Counted from the first letter of the stretch, positions 29,231-39,889 are shown. The stretch: 64,000 bases of DNA from Prorocentrum cordatum (GCA_963575745.1 CAUYUJ010014202.1:176058-240057), one strand, 5' to 3'. The notes: generated from the letters alone by a model not told the origin. Numbers and translations: made by a program.

Positions 29231-30148
29231 CAAGCAAAAACCTCCTAGGCATTCGTCACCCCAGGGCCTCCTGGAACGCCCCGGCGCCCAATGAATTGGC
29301 GAGCTAGAAACGTGCGCCGAGCCAAAGCGGGAGCGCAACTTTGAGGAAATTCCGTTCGGCGCCCAAGCGAGAAGGTCATGTCATTCACTTCGAGCGGGGG
29401 GGGGGGCCGCGCCCAATTCTTGCCATGCACTTTTGCGGGGTGGACGACAAGGACAGCTATGTGGGCAAGCGAAAAGCAGCCTGGCATTGCTTCTGACAAG
29501 TAAGGTGGCCCCTCCCGTCTTGGGGTTACCCCAGAAGTCCGCGCGCGATGTGCGCCGCGCCCCATTTCCTGCCACGCATTTCGCATCGTCGACGACAAGA
29601 CAGGCCATGATGAAAGGAAAAACGGCAATTCTGCATTTTTTTCAGTCAGGATGGGAGGGCCCGCAGCCCGCATGGACGTCCGCGCGTGATGCGCGCCGCG
29701 TCCCATTCCTGCTACATATTTCGCACCGTCAGCGACAAGGCAGGCCATGCTGAGAGGAAAAAACCGGAGATTTCTTATTGATTTTTTACGGTCAGGATGG
29801 GCGGGCCTGGATTGACGGCCGCGCGCGATGCGCGCCGCGTCCCATTCCTGCCACATATTTCGCACCGTCGGCGACAAGGCAGGGCATGCTGAGAGGAAAC
29901 AGCGAAGACTTTGTATTGATTTTTCATAGTCAGGATGGGCGGGCCCAGATGGACTGCCGCGCGCGATGTGCGCCGCGTCCCATTCCTGCCACGCTTTTCG
30001 CATCGTCGACGAGAAGAAAGACGACGTTGAGAAGAACAACGGCCACTTTGTATTGATTTTTTACAGTCCAGATGGGAGGTCCCGGATTGGGTCGCTATCG
30101 GCCGGAATGCGACGCAGGTGGGGGTATATTCTAATAAGGAACAAGGAT
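29231..30148 (+). repeat. 0.9-kb duplicated block, copy 1, with internal ~130-bp repeats
   Basis: It starts CAAGCAAAAACCTCCTAGGC and ends GGGGTATATTCTAATAAGGA. Within it, about four units share GCGATGCGCGCCGCGTCCCA, TTCCTGCCACATATTTCGCA and CAGGATGGGCGGGCC. The whole block recurs at 30707-31583. No protein family is recognised in any frame. Confidence 0.85.
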
Positions 30149-30149
30149 G

Positions 30150-30706
30150 GGCGTGTGGGGGGGGTAGGCGTGGGTGGGTGTGGGTGTGGGTGTGGGTCAA
30201 GTTAGCCAGGTCGAACGAGCGAGAGGGCTCCGTCCACTCCCACCCGCCCTCCCACAACATAAGAAGCAAGCGCGTCGCGTCCGACGCCCGTGGTTTATCT
30301 TTACCGTGGGCGGCTAGACGTTCCCCGCGCGCGATGTGCGCCGCGCCCCATACGCGCAGGTCCCAGGCCATCCCCACGGGCCAGAAGCGTGCTAAGATTT
30401 CGGGTAATTAGTTAACAATCTTATACTTTGCGCGCGCGGGGCGGCCCGTAGGGGCCCCCGGACGAAAACAACCCCGAGCAGGTCCTGGGCGCGTCGGTCC
30501 CAACGATGGTTTTCTTCTTCGGCGCTGACTTCCAGGTCCCAGAGCGCCCCAAGAACGCCCCAAGAGAGCCGAGACGCCCCCGAGACGATCCGAGCGGCCT
30601 TGAGTCGCCGAAAGATCGTACCAAGACGCCCAAGATGGCCTCCAAACGGCCGAAGACGCCGCCAAGAAACCGCGGGGAGCCTCTCGAGGCCCTCCAAGAG
30701 CCTGAA
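30150..30706. repeat. Spacer between the two 0.9-kb blocks, with inverted CTCTTGGG minisatellite
   Basis: A short GGGTGTGGGT run (30165-30200) is followed by unassigned DNA. From about 30540 the minus strand carries the CTCTTGGG-type motif (seen on plus as CCCCAAGAACGCCCCAAGAG). Confidence 0.6.
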
Positions 30707-31583
30707 CAAGCAAAAACCTCCCAGGCATTCGTCACCCCAGGGCCTCCTGCAACGCCCCGGCGCCCAATGAATTGGCGAGCTAGAAACGCGCGCCGAACCA
30801 AAGCGGGAGCGCAACTTTGAGGAAATGTCGCTCGGCGCCCGAGCGGGAAGGTCATTTCATTCACTTCGAGCGGGGGGGGAGGGGGGCGTGCCGCGCTCAA
30901 TTCTTGCCATGCACTTTTGCGGGGTGGACGACAAGAACAGCTATGTGGGCAGGGAAAATCAGCATGGCATTGCTTCTGACAAGTAAGGTGGCCCCTCCTG
31001 CCACGCATTTTGCATCGTCGACGACAAGACAGGCCATGATGAAAGGAAAATTGGCAAGTCGGTATTGTTTTTTACAATCAGGATGGGAGGGCCCGCAGCC
31101 CGCATGGACGTCCGCGCGCGATGCGCGCCGCGTCCCGTTCCTGCCACATATTTCGCACCGTCGGCGACAGGGGAGGCCATCTGAGAGGAAAAAACGGAGA
31201 TTTTGTCAAGATGGGCGGGCCCGGATTGATGGCCGCGCGCGCGATGTGCGCCGCGTCCCATATGTGCGCCGCGTCCCACTGCTGCCACATATTCCGCACC
31301 GTCGGCGACAAGGCAGGGCATGCTGAGAGGAAACAGCGAAGATTTTGTATTGATTTTTTATACTCAGGATGGGCGGGCCCAGATTGACTGCCGCGCGCGA
31401 TGCGCGCCGCGTCCCATTCCTGCCACGCTTTTCGCATCGCCGACGACAAGAAAGACGATGTTGAGAAGAAAAACAACAACTTTGTATTCATGTTTTGCAG
31501 TCCGGATGGGAGGTTCTGGATTGGGTCGCTATCGGCCGGAATTCGACGTGGGTGGGGGTATATTCTAATAAGGAACAAGGATG
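30707..31583 (+). repeat. 0.9-kb duplicated block, copy 2
   Basis: The first 250 bases, from CAAGCAAAAACCTCCCAGGC through TTGGCGAGCTAGAAACGCGC, match copy 1 closely. One or more internal ~130-bp units differ by deletion or duplication. It ends at GGGGTATATTCTAATAAGGA, like copy 1. About 500 bases after it carry no recognised gene. Confidence 0.85.
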
Positions 31584-32099
31584 TGGGTGGTGTGTGCGGG
31601 TGCGCACGCCTCAGGTGCAGTGTCAGGGGGGATGGGCCCAGAGGGGGTTCGAGCTTCGAGGTTTTTCAGCGTTCTCCTCGGTATTCGGCGGTTCCCCAGC
31701 CTTGGGATGTTCTCCAGCAGTCGCGCCTCGCCGAGGGCGGTCCAGGGGTGCCCAGATCGTCCCGAGTGGCCGCATGGGGCGCAAGTTGTGAGGACCAGGG
31801 GCGACGTCAGCGGGGGGAGGGCAAGGAAAGGAGGGGATACACTGACCCCCAGCCGCCCATGGACCGCCGAGGGGGCCTGGATATCCCAGCTCGCCCAAGA
31901 GCGCGCGGAGGCGCAGTCGGGGGCCTGTCGCCGATCTATGGACGACGCATCGCCGAGTCCAGGCCGATGTTCCCCCCCTGAACCAGCCTCCCTCTTGGCG
32001 TGCCCCGTCGGCCCAGGGGGGGGGGTCGGAGGGGCTCGGCGTATACACCACGTCGCGTGGCCGGCCACGGGGCCAGGGAGCTCAAACAGTGAGACGCCG

Positions 32100-32285
32100 A
32101 AGGAGGCAGAGGAGGAGGAGGAGGAGGAGGAGGAGGAGGAGGAGGAGGAGGAGGAGGAGGCGGAGGAGGAGGAGGAGGAGGAGGAGGTGGGGGAGATGGA
32201 GGAGGTGGGGGAGATGAAGGAGGAGGACGAGGAGGAGGAGGAGGAGGAGGAGGAGGAGGAGGAGGAGGAGGAGGAGGAGGAGCTC
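32100..32285 (+). repeat. (GGA)n microsatellite
   Basis: Nearly pure GGA on the plus strand, with a short GGGGGAGATGGAGGAGGTG interruption. The following 650 bases (32290-32940) have no recognised gene. Confidence 0.9.
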
Positions 32286-32939
32286 GGTGCGTAGACGCCC
32301 CAGTGTCCCACAGCCTGTCAGGGTGGGGCGTCTATGCACCAAGCGTCTCCAGCCGACCAGACTACAGGGCGCATATTTCGAGTCCCCCCGTCCCTGGGTG
32401 CGTGGCTGAAGTGGAGTTCCGCAGCGCGGATTTTGCTTGTTCTCTGTTGTCGTCGTCCCACCGGCGACCCGTTTCGCGACCCACCCGCGACGCGCCCCGC
32501 GACCCATTTGCGACCCGACAGCGGCCCACACATTGTGTTGACGATGACTCGGCGCCTGCGTTGGGCTCGTTATAAATAAAATCTGTAAGCAGGTGCCTGC
32601 GGCGGGCTTCTTCAGAGCCTCGCAGACTGCCAACGACCCCAGCAATCCCTCACTCTTATCCGCAACTGCCGGGGCTATGGTATTATCGGGCCGAACGAAG
32701 GGGGGGAAAGGGAATGGGGGGGGTACGAAATCTACTGCATGCAGCTGGTTTCGGCCCCGCCGCCGGGCCCATTCCTCGTCACATGGGCGCCTCTCTGCGC
32801 CAGGAGGCGCTGGGAAAATCAGCTACGTGAGCTGATTCTCTACCCTGCCCTTTACTATCCCCCCCTTGCGTTCCCCCCGAGTAGCAGTCGTGCCTGCGCG
32901 CGCCCGGGTTTCCCCAGGAGTTGGCACTGGCGGAGCTGA

Positions 32940-33235
32940 GTACCCGGTCGCGCATGGAGGGTTTCTCCGAAGGGCTTAGGCGACCTGTCCTCCTCCTCCT
33001 CCTCCTTCTCCTCCTCCTCCTTCTCCTCCTCCTCCTCCTCCTCCTCCTCCTCCCTCCTCCCTCCTCCTCCTCCCTCCCCCTCTCCTCCTCCTCTTCCTCC
33101 TCCTCCTCCTACTCCCTCTTCCTCCTCCTCCTCCCTCCCCCCCCCATCCCCCTCCTCCTCCTCCTCCTCCTCCTCCTCCTCCTCCTCCTTCTCCTCTTCC
33201 TCGGGTCGCCTACGGTCCTGGGGGAAACCGTGCAG
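32940..33235. mobile_element. TIR-bounded CCT microsatellite (satellite-unit relative)
   Basis: The left border GGGTTTCTCCGAAGGGCTTA then GGCGACC (32959-32985) is inverted at the right as GGTCGCCTACGGTCCTGGGG then GAAACC (33204-33229), about 20 of 27 bases matching. Between them is a 215-bp (CCT)n tract. The left border is the same as in the satellite units at 12250, 12460, 12650, 19235 and 46287. The CCT tracts may therefore travel as the core of an inverted-repeat element. Confidence 0.6.
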
Positions 33236-33486
33236 TCGCGCGGGATGCGAAGTATTCACGTGGGGATCCCAGAACGCTCCCGTGAGAGGCCGTGCGAGCT
33301 CCAGGATCCCAGGGAGCGCACCGCGCGGTCCGTGGCTGCGCGGCTCTGAGATGCTGGAGGGCGCTTGAGTTGTTTTGCCGTGGCCAGGTTGCGGCCGTAG
33401 CGCTCAGGAGCAGAGTCGAGGAGAGTTTGCATACCCTGAGGGATAGCGCACTGATTTCCAGATGGTGCGCGATTTCGTGTTGCCGC

Positions 33487-33627
33487 AATGGAGCTGTGTG
33501 TCCGAACGTTGAAGACAGTGTCGAACACCTCGCAGCAGAGCCAAGCTGAGGGTCCTCTGACCAACCTCCGGTTTGCAGATGACGTGTTCATGCTCGTTCG
33601 GAGCCACGCAGATGATGAACCTGCTTA
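33487..33627 (+). pseudogene. Reverse transcriptase scrap (motif C)
   Basis: A short frame ending in TAA encodes LTNLRFADDVFMLVRSHADD, which is the motif C (FADD) region of a non-LTR retrotransposon reverse transcriptase. No other RT motif is visible within several hundred bases, so this is a truncated fragment. It is not a piece of the 12.7-kb LINE, whose motif C reads CGDDLL. Confidence 0.65.
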
Positions 33628-33629
33628 AT

Positions 33630-34095
33630 TACTTTGAGAAAAACTATATGGATACATGCTAGTCGCATGCTCTGGCAACGCGAAATACGAACTATTTACA
33701 TATTCAACGGCATACATTGCATGGTCAAGCCTTAACGAATCCTCGATCGATATATCGAAGGAGACGGTGACGGCCATCCTTCTGCCCATTCCGACCCCTC
33801 CTTCCCATTGAGGACGCCCAGGCAAGCCTCGAGGGCCAGATGCAGCTGCTCCTCAGCTGCTGGGGGACACCCTCTTGCTGATGGAGGGGGGTGAGGATCG
33901 AGGATTCTGGACGCCCTGAACGCCCGAGATCCTTGATTCTCTGGCTTCAAGGATCGAGGACCGTGGACGTCTGAGCCCCCTCTCGTCATCCCGGGGAGCC
34001 CCGGAGGCTCCCCGGCAGAGGGAGCTCCCCGGAAGAGGTGCGGCGGGGAGGTCTTCGGCCCTGGACGTCTCGGACCTCTCCAGGGAGTTCTGGTG
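33630..34095. other. Unassigned intergenic DNA
   Basis: No gene is recognised. Between 33880 and 33990 the words GGATCGAGGA and ATCGAGGACCGTGG are repeated loosely. Confidence 0.3.
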
Positions 34096-34223
34096 CTTGG
34101 CATCGCTCGGACGTGAGCATTTTTCCTTCGGCGAGGACTATCGAGGAGCATCCTTGATCATTTGGCGAAAAAACCACGCACGAAAGCGAAAAAAACACGG
34201 AATGGACGTCCGAGCGATGGCCA
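34096..34223. mobile_element. TIR element, GCTCGGACGT family, copy 3
   Basis: Ends CTTGGCATCGCTCGGACGTG and GGACGTCCGAGCGATGGCCA, with interior words TTCGGCGAGGACTATCGAGG and CACGCACGAAAGCGAAAAAA. It matches 2848-2978 and 22391-22521. Confidence 0.85.
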
Positions 34224-34251
34224 GGAGGAGGAAGATAAGGAAGGCTATGAC

Positions 34252-34599
34252 GGGTTCGTGTCGTGCCGATGCGGCGGCGACCCCAGCGCAGGCGTGCAAG
34301 GTTGAGCGCCGCTGGCGTCATGTCGGGCGTGTCCCTCTACAGGAGGAGAATTCAAGAATGGTCCAGAAATGATATGGGGACGATTTTTCGACTACTTTCG
34401 ATTCTTTTTTGCATTGTTTTTGGCTATTTGTAGCGTTTCCTCCAGAATCCCCCGTAGGGGGACACGCCCGACATGACGCTGGCGGCCCGGCATCTGTTAA
34501 TATGGAGCGATCCGGCGATCGAAGAGCCGCCCAGCGTCCGAGGTTGAGCGGCTGACGCGGCGTCAGAAGCCAACACTGGGGTTGTCACGACACGAACCC
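34252..34599. repeat. Inverted repeat GGGTTCGTGTCGTG enclosing a TIR element
   Basis: GGGTTCGTGTCGTG at 34252-34265 is perfectly inverted as CACGACACGAACCC at 34586-34599. The GTCGGGC element (34321-34471) sits between the arms. The left inner sequence, GATGCGGCGGCGACCCCAGC, is also found, diverged, at about 58175-58195. Confidence 0.65.
34321..34471. mobile_element. TIR element, GTCGGGC family, copy 6
   Basis: Ends GTCGGGCGTGTCCCTCTACA and CCCGTAGGGGGACACGCCCG AC. The flanks extend the inverted symmetry by about 14 bases (GCTGGCGTCAT on the left, ATGACGCTGGC on the right). The interior keeps AATTCAAGAATGGTCC and GGGGACGATTTTTCG. Confidence 0.85.
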
Positions 34600-34614
34600 G
34601 CCCTAGGATTATTT

Positions 34615-34755
34615 CAGCCTCGACCGCCAGAAAGAGTTTCGAGCACCAGGAAAGTACCGAAACTAAAGGTTTTTCGCGTGTCGGGCCCTGGGAGGCGATA
34701 CTCGTTCGACACTGTTTCGATACTTGTTCTGGGTGCTCGAAATCATTTCTGTGAT
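34615..34755. mobile_element. TIR element, TTTCGAGCACC family, copy 1
   Basis: TTTCGAGCACCAGGAAAGTA at the left is inverted as TGGGTGCTCGAAATC at the right. The interior GTGTCGGGCCCTGGGAGGCG and CATTCGACACTG-type words match 52545-52680. Confidence 0.65.
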
Positions 34756-34949
34756 GTGGTCCGTAAGTACGATGGGAGCAACATAACCCGAGGAGGACTG
34801 GTGTTCTTCCCTGCGGAGCGGTGCACTGTCAGAGGCCGCCGCGCTCACGAGTGGCTGCTTTGTCGCGGGCTGCACGCCCGCAAGATCAGGTGTTTGGTGT
34901 CGGTGTGGTGCGCGCTGGACACGGGTTTCCCATCTGTTCTGGGGGGAAG

Positions 34950-35485
34950 CGAGACGGGGCGGGCCTTCTCAGAAGGCTCGGAGGGCCTCGGGCCTTCTGA
35001 GAAGTGTTGTAAGCCCCCGAGGAGGAGGAGGAGGAGGAGGAGAGGAGGAGGAGGAGGAGGAGGAGGAGGAGGAGGAGGAAGAGGAGGAGGGAGAGGAGGA
35101 GGAGGAGAGGAGGAGGAGGAGGAGGAGGAGTTCTCGGAAGACCCAGAAAGCTTGTCAGAAGGCCGGGGGGCTTCCGAACAGCCCCGGCTTCTTCTGAGAA
35201 GGCCTCGGAGCAGGAGCGGTGCGGTTGTTGGTCGCCCCAATCCAGGGCAGATTTCGCCAGAGGCGCCGAGAGGTTTGCGAGCCGGCCTGGAAACGTCGTG
35301 AGGAGGAGGAGGAGGAGGGAGGAGGGAGGAGGGAGGAGGGAGGAGGGAGGAGGGAGGAGGGAGAAGGGGGGAGGAGGAGAGGGAGGAGGGAGGAGGGAGG
35401 AGGAGGAGGAGGGGAGGAGGAGGGAGAGGAAGGGAGGAGGAGGGAGGAGGTGGAGAGAGGAGGAGGAGGAGGACATCGTGAGGTG
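34950..35485 (+). repeat. (GGA)n tracts with CTTCTCAGAAGGC palindromes
   Basis: Two purine tracts (35022-35132 and 35298-35475) surround DNA with GGCCTTCTCAGAAGGC and GGCTTCTTCTGAGAAGG palindromes, related to the foldback at 22712-22911. The second tract has a regular GGAGGGAGGA pattern. Confidence 0.8.
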
Positions 35486-35749
35486 CTTCGTGCAGCTGAG
35501 CTGCGACCCATACTGCCCAGGCAACAAGGCTGTCACTGAACCACGTTTTACTAAAGGGGGTTCTGCCCATCCCCGAGAGAGTCACATGTATGCTGTTTTC
35601 CGATGGCCTTTGACGCGGATCGGATATGGTCTTCTCTCTCAGTAGAGCGATGTTGCCACGCCATTGGCTAAGCTGCAGTTCCCAACTGTGGGGTGAGCGG
35701 TCAAATTGCGTTTCGACGAAAAGGTGTCCCCTTTGACCAAGCACCTCCT

Positions 35750-35885
35750 AACTCCTAACTCCTCCTCCTCCTCCTCCTCCTCCTCCTCCTCCTCCTCCTC
35801 CTCCTCCTCTTCCTCGTCCACTTCCTCCTCCTCCTCCTCCTCCTCCTCCTCCTCCTCCTCTTTCTCCTCCTCCTCCGCCTCCTGA
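35750..35885 (+). repeat. (CCT)n microsatellite
   Basis: Nearly pure CCT with a short CTTCCTCGTCCACTTCC interruption. The flanks (35485-35750 and 35885-36180) show no gene. TCACTGAACCACGTTTTACT near 35536 resembles 22621-22640. Confidence 0.9.
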
Positions 35886-36182
35886 GGGCTTCGTGCTTGG
35901 ATTCTTGAGTCGTTTGGTGGGCGCGCCAGGGCTTCGCCGTGTGCCGAGCCTTGGGCGCCCCGTGTGCACCCCGTGCTGGCTGGCCAGAAAGGCCGGGGTA
36001 TCGCTGCGTGCCCCGCCGTGCTCGCCTGGTGGGCGCCATGTGTCAAGCAGTGGCGAAGCGTCCTGGCTCGAAAGATGGTGCAGGAAGATAGGGTCTGCAG
36101 CTCTGGTCGTGATTCTTCATGACGTTGCAGTTCTCTTCGCTGCGCCGGATCTGAGGCCGACGGCCGCCTGGCTGGCTTTCAA

Positions 36183-36406
36183 GCAGTGGCGAAGCGTCCT
36201 GGCTCGCCTATGGCCCATCAAAGAATGTTCTAAGAACCTTTTGTGGTCTGCAGGAAATGTTCTCAGAACATTGTTGGCTGGGATTGTCTTGTTTTAACAC
36301 ATCGGGCTTTTGTTCTAAGGACATTGTTTTTGTTATTAGAACATGTCTTGGTTCTAAGAACACCTCGTGGTAGGCCTATAAGAATGCTGGGACGGTCGGT
36401 CCCTGC
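36183..36406. mobile_element. TIR element, AGCAGTGGCGAAGCGTCC family, copy 2
   Basis: It runs from AGCAGTGGCGAAGCGTCCTG to GGGACGGTCGGTCCCTGCT. It contains repeated TTCTAAGAAC palindromic words. A short fragment of the left end (AGCAGTGGCGAAGCGTCCTG) also occurs alone at about 36047. Confidence 0.8.
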
Positions 36407-36649
36407 TCAAATATGCGCTGGGTGGGCCTGGTTTTTCCTCTGGGGCCTGCCCGTGGTCTCCTCGTACGTTGGCTGGCGCTTCGATTCTGTCTTCCCGAGT
36501 CACAGCATACCCCCTTGCCGAGGCAGGACGCATCCGTTCCCCTCCGCGTCTTTGTCCTCACCTGCTCTGCAGGATCGCTCACCTGAGGTGTCAGATAACA
36601 CCATGCGTCAGTCTGGGTACCCATCCCCCCCGCCACCCTAGGGCGCGAA

Positions 36650-36800
36650 CTAGTGGGGGGGCAAGACAGGGGGGGGGCAGCGAGGGCTGTTGAAGAGGAG
36701 CCCTTTCGGGCCCCTGAAGGGGCCCTCAGGGGCCCCAGAGGGGGCCTGCAGGGCCCGAAAAGGGCACCTTTCTCACCGCCCCCATGTATCGCCCCCCATG
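36650..36800. repeat. Palindromic GGGCCC-rich dispersed repeat, copy 1
   Basis: GGGGGGCAGCGAGGGCTG at one end and AAGGGCACCTTTCTCACCGC at the other enclose CCCTTTCGGGCCCCTGAAGG type palindromes. A diverged copy is at 51885-52025 (GGGGGGCAGCGAGGGCTGCA to GGGCACCTTCCTCCCCCCAC). Confidence 0.65.
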
Positions 36801-37270
36801 AAATGACCACAAATCCGAACAAAATCGTGTAGTGCAGTGCGCATTCGTGAATTACGTAACGTGTGTGTATATATATATATATACGTTACCCTGCACAGAA
36901 ACGCTATACGGGTCGCATGCGTGCGCCGCCGCGCGGGCATGTCGAGGTAAATCTGTCGAACCATGTCAAGACAGCTGCATTTAAGAACTCTCGAACAGCA
37001 TTGGTTATTCAAGACCAATTGTCAGAGTTCTGCGCAGTCCAACTCACTGACTGACATCACAGGATAATCATTGCTGTAAGCCTTTGTGCCAAATCATGGC
37101 ATGCAGACCACACGCGCACATGTCGAAAACGTTACACAACCATCGCGCGCGCGCCAAGTCTGTCTAATGATAAGTTTGAGGGCCTCACGCGCGCGTCTCA
37201 ATACCATGGTTTTCAAATTCGTTTCAACAAAGGGGAGTTCAAACACAGGTTAACAGACATGTTGGTTGTC
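36800..37270. other. A+T-richer intergenic DNA with a (TA)n run
   Basis: A TGTATATATATATATATA run lies near 36866-36885. No gene is recognised. Confidence 0.5.
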
Positions 37271-37274
37271 CATT

Positions 37275-37500
37275 GTTTACCAGCGTGGACCCCAAACAAA
37301 CAGTAAGTCATTGCACTGGATGTGTAAACAATGTCCTGCGAGCTAAGTGGTGCAAGCAGCGTGTTGCAAAATATGTGGTGCAAGCAGCACATTGCGAGCT
37401 ACACTGTGAAAGCCGTTTGGTGCAAGCAATGCTGTGCAGATGTAAACAATGCGGTGGAATATACGTGGTGCTATCCATCTGGCATAACTGGAAGTCGTCA
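37275..37500 (+). repeat. GTGGTGCAA-type degenerate repeat
   Basis: AAGTGGTGCAAGCAGCGTGT, TATGTGGTGCAAGCAGCACA and TTGGTGCAAGCAATGC recur at about 20-30 base spacing. Similar stretches are at 38215-38330, 42395-42540 and, on the minus strand, 22918-23060. Confidence 0.65.
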
Positions 37501-37589
37501 ACACCACCCCGCCTTTGAAGGCCTTTCTTGCGATAGTATAGTTCCAGAACTCTTAGCGCTGACGATGGCACGTCTGTTCAAGCCTTAAT

Positions 37590-38030
37590 CAGTTCTCAGA
37601 ACTTTCCAGACGGCCCAGGAGAGCCCCAGCTGGCCCCGAAGACCGCCCCACGACGCCCCTCTGACGACCTCAGGACCCCCACGGGCAGCCCCAAAGAGAG
37701 GCCAAACGAGCCATGAGAGCGCACCCTGAGCGCCAAGAGCGCCGTGCGATCGTCCAGTATGGTCCAACGCCGCCAGCACGAGGGAGGCGGGGGGGATGCA
37801 GGAGCCAGGGAGAGGAGGGCAGGGGGAGGAGAGGCCAGGATGTGTGGAAGCGGGAGGAGGGAGGATGGGAGAAGGAAGGTAAAGAAGGAGAACTCAGTGA
37901 AGGCGATGGACGGGTCAGGATGGGGGCTGGAGGAAAGAGGGATGGAAAGGAGGGAGGAGTGAGGAGGAAAGATGAGGAACAGGAGGAGTAGGTAAGTGGG
38001 AGGGGCTTGTGGTGAGGCTTCCCTCTCCAG
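37590..38030 (-). repeat. Inverted CTCTTGGG-type motif and purine-rich DNA
   Basis: From 37600 to 37700 the minus strand has the CTCTTGGG-type words. From 37770 to 38000 the plus strand is purine-rich (GGAGG/GGGAGA). No gene is recognised. Confidence 0.45.
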
Positions 38031-38439
38031 TCCTTCCGGCGTGTCAATGTCATTGTTGTTGCAACTCATGCTCAATCCACAATTTCGATTCGTGCACATG
38101 TACGGTTGTTATGTTGTCGAAGGCTGAGGCGTGCTAGAACCTGAGCGCGCGCGAAGTGCGCGCGTGGTTCGAGTTGATTTACGTATGTGGATCAGCCAGC
38201 GTGAGCCCCAACATGTGTTTTCTAGCAAAACATGTTCTGCAAGCTATGTGGAACAATACACACCGTGCAGTATGTTTGATGCACTGTTATGTAGACAGGC
38301 ATGGTGCAGTCTATGTGGTGCAATTAATCTTTGACCGTCTTGAAGCTGTCCTCTCCACTGCTCGTGCAAACATCCCACCCTCCCACCCACAATTTGGTCG
38401 CAAGACCTCTTAAGACAAGACCGTGACGGTACGTACCAC

Positions 38440-39085
38440 ATGACACTTGGCCACGACACCGACGACGACAGCGACAACGACGACGACGGCGCCGCCGACA
38501 CCGACTACGACGACACCGACGACGTCTCCAACAACTTCGACGACGACAACGACGACACCGACGACGACGACGACGACGACGACGTCAACGACGCCAGCGA
38601 CGACGACGACGACGACGACGACGGCGACTACGACGACACCGACGACGTCTCCCACGACTTCGACGACGACAACGACGCCGACGACGACGAAGACGACGAC
38701 GACGTCGCCAACAAAGACGACGACGAGGGAGGAGGAAGGACGACGACGGCGACAACGACGACAACGACGAGGGAGGAGGGAGGAGGGCGACGACGCGAAC
38801 GACGAAGATGGAGGAAGGACGGCGGCGCCGACGACGACAACGACGAGGGAGGAGGGAAGACGACGACGACAACGGCGACGACGACGACGGCGACGAAATA
38901 GGAGGGACGACGACGAGACGCCGACGACGGACGACGACGACGACGAGGGAGGAGGAGGAAGGACGACCACGGCAACAACGACGACGGAAACGACCACGAC
39001 GCCAAAGAGGACGACGACGAAGAACACGAGGAAAGACAGAGGGCGACGTAGGCGACGACGACGACGACGACGCGGGAGGAGGGAG

Positions 39086-39119
<34 letters not shown>

Positions 39120-39125
39120 CAAGAG
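38440..39125 (+). repeat. (GAC)n/(CGA)n imperfect microsatellite
   Basis: About 690 bases of GAC/ACG repeat with GAGGGAGGAGG interruptions. All frames are open (poly-Asp, poly-Thr or poly-Arg on plus; poly-Val, poly-Ser or poly-Arg on minus) and should not be read as protein. Confidence 0.9.
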
Positions 39126-39129
39126 CGCG

Positions 39130-39605
39130 CGCGCACGCTTCTGTTGAAAATCCGTGTTGCGAAACCTTGTGCTTTTGTAAGTCTCTTGGACACACGATTG
39201 TGTAATCCTTCCGAAACCGATGGATTTTGAAGGTTTTCGGAATACGCGCGCGACGACGCGCGCGTCTGCACTTCGTCCCATTTTTTTGCAGAGGATTCTC
39301 GCGACGGCACACGCGCAAGGGCGTTCGACAGATTTCGACATGCGCGCGCGCGAAGCCCGTTTAATAGCATGTTGTGAAAATCTGGAAAAAACTCATGGTT
39401 TTCTTAAGATTTCGCAAGAGCTCGCGCGGAAGCTTGTTTAGCAAATCAGTGTTGCGAAACTTTGTGTTTTTTTGTATGTTGTTTGGAAATTCGATTGCGA
39501 AACCTCTCCAGCACCGAATGTTTTTGAAGGATTTCGGCATGCGCGCGCGACGACGCGCGCGTGTGTATTTCGTCTCATTTGTTGCCAGGGATTCGTGAAA
39601 CAGTG
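39130..39605 (+). repeat. Tandem duplication, ~295-bp spacing, with GCGCGC palindromes
   Basis: TGTTGCGAAACCTTGTG (39155) recurs as TGTTGCGAAACTTTGTG (39450). GCGCGCGACGACGCGCGCG occurs in both units (39245 and 39543). No coding function is evident. Confidence 0.7.
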
Positions 39606-39889
39606 CTATGTTAGAACAAAAAATGTCACCGCAAAGTGTTTTTGTACAAGGGACCCTCAGGGGGGGGGGAACCCGGCCCCCCTGGGATAGTGTAAATTCA
39701 TATTTAGGATGGACATGTGGTCATAATCATACATGATTTACATATCCGAAAGGGGGAGTGCTAACGCGGGGGGGGGGGGTAGATCCTTTTCTGTTTTAGA
39801 GAGGAGAATGCATGTGGAGTATGCGCGTGGCGCAACATATTGTACATCGGCAACATGTTGCACCACTTTTTGCCGCGCATTGGCACGTA

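Noticed and set aside
28131-29252. Histidine/threonine- and cysteine/valine-rich frames across the GT tract and N gap
   Set aside because: They are translations of a microsatellite and of undetermined bases.
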